NCBI GenBank assembly: GCA_017857395.1
Contig: JAFMDF010000003.1
Location: 22,897-86,896, forward strand
Source of the DNA: Bacteroidota bacterium
GTDB taxonomy: Bacteria; Bacteroidota; Bacteroidia; Chitinophagales; Saprospiraceae
Direction: 5' to 3'
DNA: 64,000 nt
The translations under genes and the position numbers were made by a program. Under the pieces are notes generated by a model. It saw only the letters and a program-made list of their open reading frames with translations. It was not told the origin of the DNA and ran no database searches. The first letter of the stretch is position 1. Each line of letters begins with the position of its first letter. Shown piece by piece: positions 35,295 to 44,598 of the stretch.

Positions 35295-36170
35295 TCATTT
35301 ATGAACCGAGCCATTAGCTTGGTTATTATCTCTAAATTGTCGAGGAGTCGTTTTGACTTGAATTCTGAAAACTCTAATAAAGTAAGAGGTTTCTTCAAAT
35401 CCTAAATTGGTGGCAATCTCTTTAAGACTCTGTGGTGTGAAGATGAGTAAACGTTTAGCTTCTGCAATAATTCGTTCCAAGATTAATTGTTTAGCGGTTT
35501 TACCTGCATAAATTTTGGTGTAATTGGTTAAATTTCTAGCACTTACGCCTAATTTTTGCGTGTAAAAAATTAAGCGATGTTGGGTTTTAAAGTTCGTTTC
35601 AATTAATTGCAAAAATTCTTGATAAACGGAGAATTTATAATCTGGTTTTAATAATTCATTTTGAGGAGAAAACTGGTGGATATTTCGTTCAATTATCGTT
35701 AAAAAAATCATTAAAAACCAAATTAGGTTTTGGTTTCTTCCGAAAGTATGCTTTGGTTTATTGAATTCATTAAGCATTTGATGAATGACTACATCTAATT
35801 CCTCAATCGCAGCACTAGCAAAAGGAATGACATTAAAATTTTTTAGTTTTTTAGAAATAATAGCAAATCGAAAAGGAAAATAGGTCTTTAGAAAATTGGG
35901 GTCAAATACAATAATATAAGCTTCCATATCCTTTCCCTCTTGAAAGTTATGCACTTGACCTCTGGCAATAAAATAGAGTGTATTGGGTTTTACGGTGTAA
36001 ACTTGGTTGTCTATTAATTGAGTACCAGTTCCAGATTTGACCCAAATTAATTCTTCATAAGTATGTCGATGATTCGCTTCATCCTTACTAAAATTAGCAT
36101 CCAATTTCCGTACTTTAATCCAAACTTCTTCTGCTTTGTCTTTATTAAAAATGGGGATTTCCTGTTTCAT
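35295..36170 (-). CDS. AraC-family transcriptional regulator
   Basis: A 291-residue regulator with an N-terminal cupin-like ligand domain (HRHTYEELIWVKSGTGTQLIDNQVY). The C-terminal AraC DNA-binding domain has two helix-turn-helix units (about 185-285; LGVSARNLTNYTKIYAGKTAKQLI and SLKEIATNLGFEETSYFIRVF). It binds DNA as a ligand-responsive activator. It starts 10 bases after the ThuA gene stop, so the two are probably cotranscribed. The RND pump set follows on the same strand and is a plausible target. Confidence 0.88.
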   Translation of the reverse strand: MKQEIPIFNKDKAEEVWIKVRKLDANFSKDEANHRHTYEELIWVKSGTGTQLIDNQVYTVKPNTLYFIARGQVHNFQEGKDMEAYIIVFDPNFLKTYFPFRFAIISKKLKNFNVIPFASAAIEELDVVIHQMLNEFNKPKHTFGRNQNLIWFLMIFLTIIERNIHQFSPQNELLKPDYKFSVYQEFLQLIETNFKTQHRLIFYTQKLGVSARNLTNYTKIYAGKTAKQLILERIIAEAKRLLIFTPQSLKEIATNLGFEETSYFIRVFRIQVKTTPRQFRDNNQANGSVHK

Positions 36171-36180
36171 TTTATACTAG

Positions 36181-37059
36181 TTAATTACAAGAACCTTCTA
36201 ATTTTCCTGTCCAACGGATACCTTTTTCCAAAATCTCTAAATGAGTTGGTTCTTGGAAACTAGCCCCCGTATGCCCCATAGCAGAATAGAAAGTCCTACC
36301 TCCATTAGGTAAGCATTTATACCAAATAATTGGATGGTCGGTTCCCATACCAAAGTCTTTATCATTCACTAAATATTTAATATTACCACTCATTTCTAGC
36401 CCTTTTTCGGCTAAAGTATATAAGACTTTAAAACCTTTCGTTCTAGGATTATCGAAAAATACATACCATTCATCCGCACGATTAAAAGTGGCAGGAAGTC
36501 CCATACAAGGATAGCTACTAGTAGAATCACATTCCAAATGTAAATTAGCTGCTTGGATTTGAGGACTCAACGGATGGTGAGAAAAATGAGCACCAATTAA
36601 TTCATTATAGTACCAATCCCAATGATGAGAATCATCTCCTGTACCATGAATCCCTAAAAAACCACCTCCATTTTCCATATATTCCCTAAAAGCTATTCTT
36701 TGTTCATCCGTTAGGTTTCGCCCCGTTGCATTACTCCAGATGACTACATCAAATTTGGCCAATTGTTCCTTGTTGAAAACGGCGGCATTGTTGGTCGCAT
36801 AAATACTCCAATCATTCTTTTTAGCCATCTTTTCAAAAGCAGGAATGGCACTAGCAATAGCTTCTGAGTGAGGAAAACCATTGGTCTTACTAAATAATAA
36901 TACCGAGAAATCCTTCATCTCAACAGGCAGTGTAGGCGGTGTTGAATCATAAAAAGGAAGTCCGTATTTCACTTTGTAAACAAAAGTGCCAATGCCAATC
37001 ATTCCTATTAAGAGTAGGCTTAAAAAACTATACAATACAAATTTTAAAAACTTATTCAT
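36181..37059 (-). CDS. ThuA-like (trehalose utilization) domain protein
   Basis: A 292-residue protein with an N-terminal membrane anchor or signal (FVLYSFLSLLLIGMIGIG) and a ThuA domain, a glutamine-amidotransferase-like fold. Marks are VLLFSKTNGFPHSEAI, FDVVIWSNATGRNLT, NGGGFLGIHGTGDDSH and TDHPIIWYKC. ThuA-like proteins are linked to sugar use but their reaction is poorly known, and a catalytic cysteine is not evident. The gene is followed at 10 bases by an AraC regulator. Confidence 0.85.
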   Translation of the reverse strand: MNKFLKFVLYSFLSLLLIGMIGIGTFVYKVKYGLPFYDSTPPTLPVEMKDFSVLLFSKTNGFPHSEAIASAIPAFEKMAKKNDWSIYATNNAAVFNKEQLAKFDVVIWSNATGRNLTDEQRIAFREYMENGGGFLGIHGTGDDSHHWDWYYNELIGAHFSHHPLSPQIQAANLHLECDSTSSYPCMGLPATFNRADEWYVFFDNPRTKGFKVLYTLAEKGLEMSGNIKYLVNDKDFGMGTDHPIIWYKCLPNGGRTFYSAMGHTGASFQEPTHLEILEKGIRWTGKLEGSCN

Positions 37060-37409
37060 AAGAATATTTAGAAATGTACAAAATTGCTTTTGCGAAGATA
37101 TTGATTTATTTTATAATGCGTAATTTTTACGCGAAGCTTTTAGGAAAGATCCGTAGCCAACCAATACATACAATTGGCAACGGATGTAAGGCAACGGATT
37201 TGACGAGCTAGACAAAATATTAAGTATTTTCTTAAAATTAATTTTTAATCTGATGCTCTAATTATGGAGTAACCGTAAAATAAAGTATACTTTATATATA
37301 ACTATATTTTGAGATGCAGCCACAAACTGAGGACTGCTAATCAACTAAAAATGATAACAACTTTACCAGCTAAATATAATAACTTTACCCAAATTTTAAA
37401 TATATAAAT
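37060..37409. other. Divergent intergenic region
   Basis: About 350 bases between the leftward ThuA gene and the rightward aminotransferase. It contains the repeat at 37150, a GCGTAA/TTACGC mini-hairpin near 37118 and AT-rich DNA that presumably holds both promoters. No gene is seen. Confidence 0.5.
37150..37184. repeat. Hairpin with CCGT(A/T)GCCAA arms
   Basis: TCCGTAGCCAA pairs with TTGGCAACGGA (10 of 11) around a 13-base loop. GCAACGGA words recur just after it and in the long palindrome at 38544. Confidence 0.5.
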
Positions 37410-38522
37410 ATGACGATAAAACCATTTAGGCTAGAAAGATATTACACACTGTATGAATTTACAGCAAAATATTCTTTATGTAATTCTGATTGTGAGGCGA
37501 TGAGTATTGGAGATTTATTAGCCTTAGAAGATGGCGCACAAGAAAAATTCAATAATTTATGGTTAGGATATACAGAAACAAAAGGACATCCAGCACTTCG
37601 ACGAGATATAGCAGCTACATATGAGCAGCTATCCGATGAAGATTTATTGGTTTGTACAGGAGCACAAGAACCTATTTTTTTGTTTTCGCAAGCCATGTTA
37701 AAAGCAGGAGATGAAGTAATTGTCCAAACCCCTTGTTATCAATCGGTACAATCTATTCCAGAGAGTATGGGCTGTAAGGTAATGGATTGGTTGGTTAAAT
37801 ATGAAAATGGAGTACCTACATTTGATTTGGCCGAGTTAGAAAAAATGATTACTAATAAAACCAAGGTAATATATATAAATACACCTCATAATCCAACAGG
37901 GTTTCATTTTTCAAAAGAACAACAAAAAGCACTTATTGAAATTGCTAGAAGGCATAATATTATCATTTTTAGCGATGAAGTCTATCGAGAATTGGAGCAT
38001 CAACCAGTTTATGCTATTTCAGGATTTGGAGATGCTTATGAAAATGGGGTTTCACTAGGCGTGATGTCTAAAGCTTATGGTTTGCCAGGATTGAGGATAG
38101 GCTGGTTGGCGACTAAAAACCAGGAGATTTTAGAAAAAGTAGCAATGTTAAAAGAATATACGACTATCTGTAATTCAGCACCAAGTGAATTCTTAGCAGG
38201 CGTAGGCTTACGAAATAGACAACATTTACTAGATAGAAATCTATCAATAATCAATCAAAACCTCCCGTTATACGATGCCTTTTTTGAAAAACATGCCGAT
38301 TTATTTTCTTGGTATAAACCCAATGCAGGGCCGATTGCTTTTGTGAAGATGAATTTTACGACAGCGGATATGGCATTTTCACAGCGGGTTTTAAAAGAGG
38401 CAAAACTATTATTATTACCAGGTGGCATCTATGATTATCCTGGTTTTTTTAGAATAGGTTTTGGTCGAAAGGCGATACCTGAAGCTTTGGAGGTATTTGA
38501 GTCTTTTATTGAAAAAATGTAA
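37410..38522 (+). CDS. PLP-dependent aminotransferase, class I/II
   Basis: A 370-residue fold-type I aminotransferase. The PLP lysine lies in GVMSKAYGLPGLRIGWLAT, the Asp/Tyr contact in IIIFSDEVYRELE, and the Asn-Pro motif in INTPHNPTGFHFS. The phosphate-binding part is VCTGAQEPIFLFSQAM. The N-terminus is short compared with aspartate aminotransferase. The substrate is not clear; the closest recognised groups act on amino acids or arginine-derived compounds. No pathway genes are adjacent. Confidence 0.85.
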   Translation: MTIKPFRLERYYTLYEFTAKYSLCNSDCEAMSIGDLLALEDGAQEKFNNLWLGYTETKGHPALRRDIAATYEQLSDEDLLVCTGAQEPIFLFSQAMLKAGDEVIVQTPCYQSVQSIPESMGCKVMDWLVKYENGVPTFDLAELEKMITNKTKVIYINTPHNPTGFHFSKEQQKALIEIARRHNIIIFSDEVYRELEHQPVYAISGFGDAYENGVSLGVMSKAYGLPGLRIGWLATKNQEILEKVAMLKEYTTICNSAPSEFLAGVGLRNRQHLLDRNLSIINQNLPLYDAFFEKHADLFSWYKPNAGPIAFVKMNFTTADMAFSQRVLKEAKLLLLPGGIYDYPGFFRIGFGRKAIPEALEVFESFIEKM

Positions 38523-38543
38523 AATGTAAATAGAACATTGTAT

Positions 38544-38608
38544 AATCCGCTGCCATACCTCCGTTGCCTCAAAGCCCAGTTTAAGCAACGGAGGTATGGC
38601 AGCGGATT
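38544..38608. repeat. Perfect 24-base inverted repeat
   Basis: AATCCGCTGCCATACCTCCG... and its exact complement are separated by a 17-base loop, starting 22 bases after the aminotransferase stop. It is the longest perfect stem in the window. There is no long T run. The GCAACGGA word links it to 37174. Confidence 0.85.
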
Positions 38609-38648
38609 TAATTAGCTTTTTATCTGCCAACCACTCCTCGATAATTCC

Positions 38649-38656
38649 TATCTTTG
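38649..38656 (+). promoter_or_regulatory. Bacteroidota -7 promoter box for recQ
   Basis: TATCTTTG matches TAnnTTTG about 38 bases before the TTG start of the RecQ gene. Confidence 0.45.
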
Positions 38657-38693
38657 CCACATTAAAAAACCTAATTAAAATAACTGTTCATTT

Positions 38694-40595
38694 TTGCAAA
38701 CGCCAGTAGAAATACTTAAGAAAAATTGGGGGTTTGATGCTTTTCGTCCCTTACAAGAAGACATTATCCAATCTGTTTTAGATGGAAAAGATACCCTTGC
38801 CTTATTGCCAACTGGTGGTGGAAAGTCGATTTGTTTTCAAGTACCTGCTTTGGCAAAAGAAGGTATATGCATTGTCGTCTCCCCTTTGATTGCCTTGATG
38901 AAAGACCAAGTAGATAACCTGAAAAAACGAAATATTGCTGCTATTGCTATTTATTCAGGGATGCGGTATACAGATATTGATCGAGCGTTAGATAATTGTA
39001 TTTATGGAAATATAAAATTTCTATACCTTTCACCAGAACGATTAGTGACTGATTTAGCAAGAGCTAGAATTGCGCAGATGAATGTTAATCTATTTGCAGT
39101 TGATGAAGCGCATTGTATCTCGCAATGGGGCTATGATTTTCGACCACCTTATTTGGAAATTGCGACTATTCGGGAATTACATCCCAAAGTGCCTATTTTA
39201 GCTTTAACGGCAACAGCTACCCATCAAGTTATTGAAGATATTCAAGAAAAACTGAATTTTCCCACTTCCAATCTTTTTCAGGTAAGTTTTGAAAGAAAGA
39301 ATTTGGCGTATGTCGTCTTACCTGAAAAAAATAAATACACTAAACTCTTAGAAATAGTTCGGAATGTAAAAGGTACAGGAATTATTTATACCCGCAGTCG
39401 TAGAAATACCAAAGAGGTAGCTAGTTTTTTACAGCGAAATAATATTCGAGCAGATTATTACCACGCGGGACTGAACCCAGAAATTCGTACCCATAAACAA
39501 GAAGCGTGGATGAAGAACCAAATCCGTGTTATGGTGTCTACGAATGCTTTTGGTATGGGGATAGATAAACCCGATGTGCGGTCAGTGATTCATTTGGATT
39601 TACCAGATAGTTTGGAAGCTTATTTTCAAGAAGCGGGTAGGGCAGGACGAGATGAAAAAAAGGCCTATTGTGTCTTATTATACGATGAATTAGATGGAGC
39701 AAGATTACGGAATAATTTTGAAGGGGCTTTTCCTTCGATGAAAATTATTCGACAAGTTTATCGAGCTTTAGGGAGTTATTTTCAATTAGCGGTTGGTGCT
39801 GGAATTGGCAGAAGTTTTGATTTTGATATTGGTGAGTTCTTGCAACGATATAACCTGAAAGCCATACCAACCTATAATAGCCTGAAAATATTAAGTCAAG
39901 CAGGATGGTTAGTCATGAGTGAAGCTGTTTTTTCACCTGCTACTATAAAAATTAAAGTAAACAGAGAAGTATTATATGATTACCAGTTAAAGCAACCTAA
40001 AATGGATAAGGTAATCAAATGGATTTTGCGATTATATCCCCAATCTATTAATAATTATACCCATTTTCAAGAAAGTAAAATAGCGAATAAAGTAGGAGCG
40101 TCTAGAGGAGATTTGACTAAAGCTTTTCAAAAACTAGTGCAAGACCAAATTATTGATTACCAGCCTCAAAAAGATAAACCACAGCTGATTTATCTCAAAG
40201 AAAGAGTAGATGCAGATAATTTGGCTATTGACATGGCATTATATAATTTTCGTAAAAAACGATACCGGGAAAGTATTGAGCAAGCTATTCAATATGCAGA
40301 AACGCCCCGTTGCCGTAGTAAACAATTATTAAGTTATTTTGGAGAAAAAAAAGCACCGCTTTGTGGTCTTTGCGATGTATGTTTAGGTAGAACAAAAGGG
40401 GAGTTTGACGAACAAGAGTATGAGCGATATAAACAAAAAATTAAACGCTTAGTCAAAAGAGAAAAACTGACTACCGCAGAGCTAGTTACTTCTTTTGGTC
40501 ATAAACGAACGGAATTAATTGAACAAGTTTTGGCTTATTTGATGGAGGAAGGATTTGTAGATATTCAGGAAGATATTGTAATTTGGCAAGCCTAA
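38694..40595 (+). CDS. recQ: RecQ-family ATP-dependent DNA helicase
   Basis: A 633-residue 3'-5' superfamily 2 helicase. Motif I is [13 protein letters not shown], motif [18 protein letters not shown], and motif [18 protein letters not shown] RecQ zinc site is formed by the cysteines in PRCRSKQLL and [10 protein letters not shown], after a winged-helix region (about 400-520). The C-terminal 60 residues are a small helical segment, not a clear HRDC domain, so this looks like the shorter RecQ paralogue common in Bacteroidota. It acts in recombination repair. The start codon is TTG ([14 protein letters not shown]); no ATG fits. It lies 30 bases before ybjQ. Confidence 0.92.
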   Translation: MQTPVEILKKNWGFDAFRPLQEDIIQSVLDGKDTLALLPTGGGKSICFQVPALAKEGICIVVSPLIALMKDQVDNLKKRNIAAIAIYSGMRYTDIDRALDNCIYGNIKFLYLSPERLVTDLARARIAQMNVNLFAVDEAHCISQWGYDFRPPYLEIATIRELHPKVPILALTATATHQVIEDIQEKLNFPTSNLFQVSFERKNLAYVVLPEKNKYTKLLEIVRNVKGTGIIYTRSRRNTKEVASFLQRNNIRADYYHAGLNPEIRTHKQEAWMKNQIRVMVSTNAFGMGIDKPDVRSVIHLDLPDSLEAYFQEAGRAGRDEKKAYCVLLYDELDGARLRNNFEGAFPSMKIIRQVYRALGSYFQLAVGAGIGRSFDFDIGEFLQRYNLKAIPTYNSLKILSQAGWLVMSEAVFSPATIKIKVNREVLYDYQLKQPKMDKVIKWILRLYPQSINNYTHFQESKIANKVGASRGDLTKAFQKLVQDQIIDYQPQKDKPQLIYLKERVDADNLAIDMALYNFRKKRYRESIEQAIQYAETPRCRSKQLLSYFGEKKAPLCGLCDVCLGRTKGEFDEQEYERYKQKIKRLVKREKLTTAELVTSFGHKRTELIEQVLAYLMEEGFVDIQEDIVIWQA

Positions 40596-40624
40596 AATAT
40601 ACATTAATCAAACTCCAAAAAAAA

Positions 40625-40966
40625 ATGATATTAACTACCACAAGTACACTACAAAACCAAGAAATCGAAGCTTATTTAGGCCTAGTGACAGGCGAAACGA
40701 TTATTGGCGCTAACTTATTTAAAGATTTATTCGCTAGTATACGAGATGTTGTTGGTGGGCGATCATCATCTTATGAAAGTGTATTGAGAGAGGCAAAGGA
40801 TACGGCTATGTCGGAGATGCAAAACCATGCAGAACGATTGGGGGCGAATGCAATTATCGGTATTGATTTAGATTATGAAAGTATTGGTGCAAGCGGTAGT
40901 ATGTTAATGGTCGTAGCAACAGGAACAGCCGTTCGGGTTAAAAATGCACCAGATGATTTTGTATAG
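40625..40966 (+). CDS. YbjQ/UPF0145 family protein
   Basis: About 113 residues from the ATG at 40625 ([14 protein letters not shown]); the track start is inside the end of recQ and adds a non-family extension. The family pattern is [18 protein letters not shown], the [18 protein letters not shown] helix and [16 protein letters not shown]. The fold is a small pentameric dodecin-like assembly, and metal binding has been proposed without proof. It starts 29 bases after recQ and is probably cotranscribed. Confidence 0.85.
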   Translation: MILTTTSTLQNQEIEAYLGLVTGETIIGANLFKDLFASIRDVVGGRSSSYESVLREAKDTAMSEMQNHAERLGANAIIGIDLDYESIGASGSMLMVVATGTAVRVKNAPDDFV

Positions 40967-40978
40967 TCTTACTTAAGG

Positions 40979-41271
40979 CTGGTTAGGACTTTTAGTCCGA
41001 TACTTCTATTTTTCTTGCCTCTGGCAAGTGCGAATAATTGACTTTTTGAAAAATATTTGCCCTAATCTCGCCAGAGGCGGGTCGTATTAATCGTAAAGCA
41101 TGAATGAGTTAGTTCACGGAGAGGCCGCAGAGTTCGCAGAGCTTATCTAAATTATGCGTTTCTCTGCGGTCTCTGCGTGCAAAATACCTGTCAATTTACA
41201 CTTATCATTGCTGTTTTACGCTTAATAGCGGGTCGAATAAAGGTGAGTGATGGATTGAAAATCCTAACCAG
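40979..41271. repeat. Nested composite of inverted repeats
   Basis: This 290-base spacer is built from palindromes within palindromes. The outer arms are CTGGTTAGGACTTT (40979) and AAAATCCTAACCAG (41258-41271), 13 of 14. Inside are GCCTCTGGC/GCCAGAGGC (41017, 41070), a CGTAAA-type pair, and a centre of CACGGAGAGGCCGCAGAG with CTCTGCGGTCTCTGCGTG (41115, 41162; 16 of 18). GCGGGTCG occurs twice as a direct repeat. No reading frame fits. The structure suggests successive insertion of short palindromic elements into one another. Confidence 0.65.
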
Positions 41272-41360
41272 TAATCCTAAAATAATCATTAGTTGTTCAA
41301 TGATTTTTGTTACACTCCTTACTTATTTTTTCTAATTCCTATTTTGTTACGAATCCTACT

Positions 41361-41810
41361 ATGAAATTAGAGATAGATTTTTTGCAATTTCAACCCAATC
41401 TAAAGGTCAAAAAAGAAGCAAAACAACGGTTAATTTTTTGTGCCATTCGCAAAAAATATTTGGTATTGCAACCTGAGGAATTGGTGCGACAATTAACCAT
41501 AGAATATTTGATTAAGGATAGAAAATATAATCGAAATAGCATCCATGTAGAACGAGGTTTGTCGGTAAATGGCCTTTATCGGCGTACAGATATAATCGTT
41601 TATAATCAAACTGCTGACCCCTATTTATTAGTAGAATGTAAGCGCCCCAAAGTAAAAATAACCCAAGCCGTTTTCGACCAAATCGCTCGTTATAACCTCA
41701 CCTTGAAAGTTAAATACCTTTTAGTAACCAATGGCATAGATACTTTTTGCTGTGAAATGGACTATAAAGCCCAATCCTATCGTTTCTTAACTGAGGTACC
41801 GACTAAATAA
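41361..41810 (+). CDS. Stand-alone HsdR N-terminal (type I restriction R) nuclease-like domain
   Basis: About 149 residues from the ATG at 41361; the track start at a TTG is 18 codons upstream. The whole protein is one HSDR_N_2-like domain of the PD-(D/E)XK fold. The likely active site is the Asp in YRRTDIIVYN and the ECK of LLVECKRPKVKI, with an upstream helix QPEELVRQLTIEYLI. In type I restriction enzymes this domain cuts DNA, but here there is no helicase, methylase or specificity gene. Such single-domain proteins are widespread in Bacteroidota and their role is unknown. Confidence 0.85.
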   Translation: MKLEIDFLQFQPNLKVKKEAKQRLIFCAIRKKYLVLQPEELVRQLTIEYLIKDRKYNRNSIHVERGLSVNGLYRRTDIIVYNQTADPYLLVECKRPKVKITQAVFDQIARYNLTLKVKYLLVTNGIDTFCCEMDYKAQSYRFLTEVPTK

Positions 41811-41939
41811 AAACTTCAACATCAAATTCAATCTCAACTTTTAAATTTATAATTTCTCTTTATTTCTGTTACTTTTTTTGTCTCCTGCATTATACTATTG
41901 AAAACTTCCTAAAATAGCTAAAGCGGATAAAGAAAAAGC

Positions 41940-42554
41940 ATGCAATATTCATTAACGATTAATCCATCTTATTTGAGTTCTAAAACCCAATCAGTCACTA
42001 AAAAGGCGATGCAGCAGGAATGGCAAGAAATTCAAACTGCTCAACAAAGTCCTGCGATGTTTCGCCCATTATACGACCGATATTATGAACCCATTTTTCG
42101 CTACATTTACCGACGAACGTCTGATGAATCTTTATCTGCTGATTTATGTTCTGAAGTGTTTTTTAAGGCGATGCAAAAATTAGGTGGTTATGAATTTAAA
42201 GGTGTCCCTTTTTCCGCATGGTTGTATAGGATAGCAAGTAATGAAATCACCCAACATTTTAGGAATACTCAGAAAAACCGAACGGTAAGTGTGGAAATGA
42301 CTGCCTTACCAGAAATCATGGAAGAAATGGGCGACTTGGAGTCGATTGAACAATATCAATTTCGAGAAGCCCTCATTCCCTGTTTAAATGAATTGAAGCC
42401 GAAAGATTTAGAAATCATAGAACTCCGATTTTTTGAACAACGGCCATTTAAGGAAATTGCTGATTTATTAGCCATTACAGAAAGCAGCTGCAAAATGAGA
42501 ACGTACAGAGTTTTAGAACGATTGAAAAAAATAATTTTAAAAAATAAAAGATAG
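41940..42554 (+). CDS. ECF-type RNA polymerase sigma factor
   Basis: A 204-residue sigma-70 family protein with regions 2 and 4 only. Region 2 is PLYDRYYEPIFRYIYRRTSDE through FSAWLYRIASNEITQHFR. Region 4 is LNELKPKDLEIIELRFFEQRPFKEIADLLAIT. It has a 35-residue N-terminal extension before the usual start. It directs transcription of a specific gene set. The next gene, 110 bases on, encodes a membrane protein that is the natural candidate for its regulator. Confidence 0.9.
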   Translation: MQYSLTINPSYLSSKTQSVTKKAMQQEWQEIQTAQQSPAMFRPLYDRYYEPIFRYIYRRTSDESLSADLCSEVFFKAMQKLGGYEFKGVPFSAWLYRIASNEITQHFRNTQKNRTVSVEMTALPEIMEEMGDLESIEQYQFREALIPCLNELKPKDLEIIELRFFEQRPFKEIADLLAITESSCKMRTYRVLERLKKIILKNKR

Positions 42555-42555
42555 T

Positions 42556-42650
42556 TGAATGGTTATATTGTTTTATGGTTATGGAGACTCAGTACGCTTT
42601 CTAAGTTGCTGATTATTAACAATACAACAATAAAACCATTCAGCAATTAT
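42556..42650. repeat. Compound palindrome (family A copy 4)
   Basis: TGAATGGTT (42556) pairs with AACCATTCA (42634-42642). The left arm reads ATGGTTATATTGTTTTATGG, a variant of the family word, and AAGTTGC again occurs near the centre. It begins right at the sigma factor stop codon and separates it from its partner gene. Confidence 0.65.
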
Positions 42651-42663
42651 CAAACTTGCATTT

Positions 42664-44496
42664 ATGGATAACAACTACAATTTTAAAATAAATCAACCGC
42701 CTTTGAAGAAGGCGGACATTGATAAACATAAGGATTTTGATGCCTTATTAAAGCGGGTGGAGGGAACACCTCCTCCCAAAAAACAGCTAAAAGTAGCGAG
42801 TAGAAAATTCTACTATTGGATAGGTGGAATTGCTGCAACCTTATTAATTGCCGTTTTATCATTTAGTGATTTTTTCCAAAATCAGGACGCAAATCAAAAT
42901 GCAACCCTAGCCTATTTAACTACCCAACCTTATGTTAATCCACCGATGGAAAGTTTGGCTAAAAAAGCGGAAATAATAAGGGTTAATGCCAACGAAGGTG
43001 GAGTGTATCAATTTCCTTCTGGTTCAAAAATAGTCGTGCCAAGGTCTGCTTTTGCCAATTCCTATGGCGCTTTAATAGAAGGAGACGTTGAAATCCATTT
43101 CAAAGAATACCATGATTATGTAGATTTTTTTTTAAGTGGCATTCCAATGGAAATTGATGTGGATGGGAAAGCAGGAGTTTTGGAATCGGCAGGAATGATT
43201 GAAGTTTATGCTACGCAGAATGGAGAAAAGCTACAAATGTTACCTGAAAAACCCATTGATATTGAGTTGAAAAGCAAAATTGCTTTTGCTGGAGATACGC
43301 CCCCTGAGTTTAATATTTATTATTTGGATGAGGAAAAGCGGGAATGGAATTTGGAAGGGAAAGATAAAATAGAACTAGCACCGAAATCCAACTCGCCACA
43401 AGGAATTACACCTTTTTTAATACGAGATAGTTTGGGGAATATTATAGGGGGAAATGAAGCTTTTGTAAAGACTATCGGTGACCCAGATGATCCTTATTTT
43501 ACAGGTCAAGTAACTTATGATACCACTTATGCTGAATCAACTGAATCATTAGAAATGGCTAAAGTTGAACAGGAAAAAGTATTAGAAACTAAGTTGCAAA
43601 CTCAACTTGCTCAAATAGAAAAACAGTTTAAATTACCAACTAAACCTGAAAAACCAGAGCAATATGACGGTAATTCCATGACGATGGAATTAGATTTTAA
43701 AGGGGAAGATTTAGGCGCTAAAAATTACAAAGGGACGATTTGGCAAGTAATGTCTACCATTGATGCATTTGACGATTTTTCTGCGACTGTTTGGGAAGAT
43801 TATGATTTAGAAAAAACAGTTGATGGATCCTTTACCCTAAATTTAGCAAAAGGAGAGAAAACAGCCACTTTGAAAGTGAAGCCAGTTTTAACTGGAAATG
43901 ATTACAATCAAGCCTTACAACAATTTGAAACAAAATTGGCAGCTTATCAAACCGAAAAAATAGCAATAGAAAAAGCATTGGCTGCTAAAAAAGAAGCAAT
44001 TGCTGACCAAATTGCGATTGAAAAAGAGTTAGCAGGTAAAGATTTCTCGGAAAGAATAGCCGCTTTGAAAGCGAAAGGCCATACCAATTATGCCACCAAT
44101 GAAATTGTCAAACGGGCTGTATTAAATAAATTCCAAATCAATCGTTTTGGTACTTGGAATTGTGACCGACCTCGACCACCGTATTTAGCAAGACTTGATG
44201 GCACCTTTCAAGACCAACATTTTAACAGTTATAAAAATAGGCTGGTCTACCATACCGATAAATCTCAAAATACCGTCAGACGAGTTTATCTAAAAGATAT
44301 AGCGAAAGACATTCAATTTAATAAAGACAGTAAAAACCTAATTTGGTTAGTGACCGAAGAAAACAAATTAGCTGTTTTTCCTCCAGCTTATTTTGACCGA
44401 ATTCAACAGATGGATGGCGCTTATGCTTTTGAGGTGAATTTGAGTGAAATGAGTATTAATTCGGAAGAGGATGTTAGAGCTGTCCTAAAATTATAG
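42664..44496 (+). CDS. Large single-pass membrane protein paired with the ECF sigma factor
   Basis: A 610-residue protein with a short cytoplasmic N-terminus (about 57 residues), one membrane helix (about 58-76, WIGGIAATLLIAVLSF) and a large outer part. It begins like an anti-sigma factor (FDALLKRVEGTPPPKK) but has no zinc motif. The first outer domain (about 105-200) is beta-rich with GGVYQFPSGSKIVVPRSAF, reminiscent of ZU5-like folds. The middle carries long charged helices (EKQFKLPTKPEKPEQ, QTEKIAIEKALAAKKEAIA). The C-terminal domain contains FGTWNCDRPRPPYLARLDG. It may sense an envelope signal and hold the sigma factor inactive (inference). Exact family not recognised. Confidence 0.6.
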   Translation: MDNNYNFKINQPPLKKADIDKHKDFDALLKRVEGTPPPKKQLKVASRKFYYWIGGIAATLLIAVLSFSDFFQNQDANQNATLAYLTTQPYVNPPMESLAKKAEIIRVNANEGGVYQFPSGSKIVVPRSAFANSYGALIEGDVEIHFKEYHDYVDFFLSGIPMEIDVDGKAGVLESAGMIEVYATQNGEKLQMLPEKPIDIELKSKIAFAGDTPPEFNIYYLDEEKREWNLEGKDKIELAPKSNSPQGITPFLIRDSLGNIIGGNEAFVKTIGDPDDPYFTGQVTYDTTYAESTESLEMAKVEQEKVLETKLQTQLAQIEKQFKLPTKPEKPEQYDGNSMTMELDFKGEDLGAKNYKGTIWQVMSTIDAFDDFSATVWEDYDLEKTVDGSFTLNLAKGEKTATLKVKPVLTGNDYNQALQQFETKLAAYQTEKIAIEKALAAKKEAIADQIAIEKELAGKDFSERIAALKAKGHTNYATNEIVKRAVLNKFQINRFGTWNCDRPRPPYLARLDGTFQDQHFNSYKNRLVYHTDKSQNTVRRVYLKDIAKDIQFNKDSKNLIWLVTEENKLAVFPPAYFDRIQQMDGAYAFEVNLSEMSINSEEDVRAVLKL

Positions 44497-44544
44497 CCAA
44501 GAAATAGTAAGGAACGAGCATCTAATAATGCGCTAGATTTACTA

Positions 44545-44598
44545 AAAAGATTTTTCAAATCGCAAAGTTTCCTCTGCGACTTGAAAAATCTTTTTTTT
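44545..44598 (+). terminator. Rho-independent terminator after the sigma-linked gene
   Basis: A 20-base stem (AAAAGATTTTTCAAATCGCA with its complement, 19 of 20) and a short loop are followed by a run of eight T. It lies 48 bases after the stop and closes the sigma factor operon. Confidence 0.85.

Noticed and set aside
40979-41271. Possible insertion sequence
   Set aside because: No transposase frame and no target-site duplication could be seen; only nested short inverted repeats.
41361-41810. Restriction-modification system
   Set aside because: Only the nuclease-like domain is present; no methylase, specificity or helicase gene is near.
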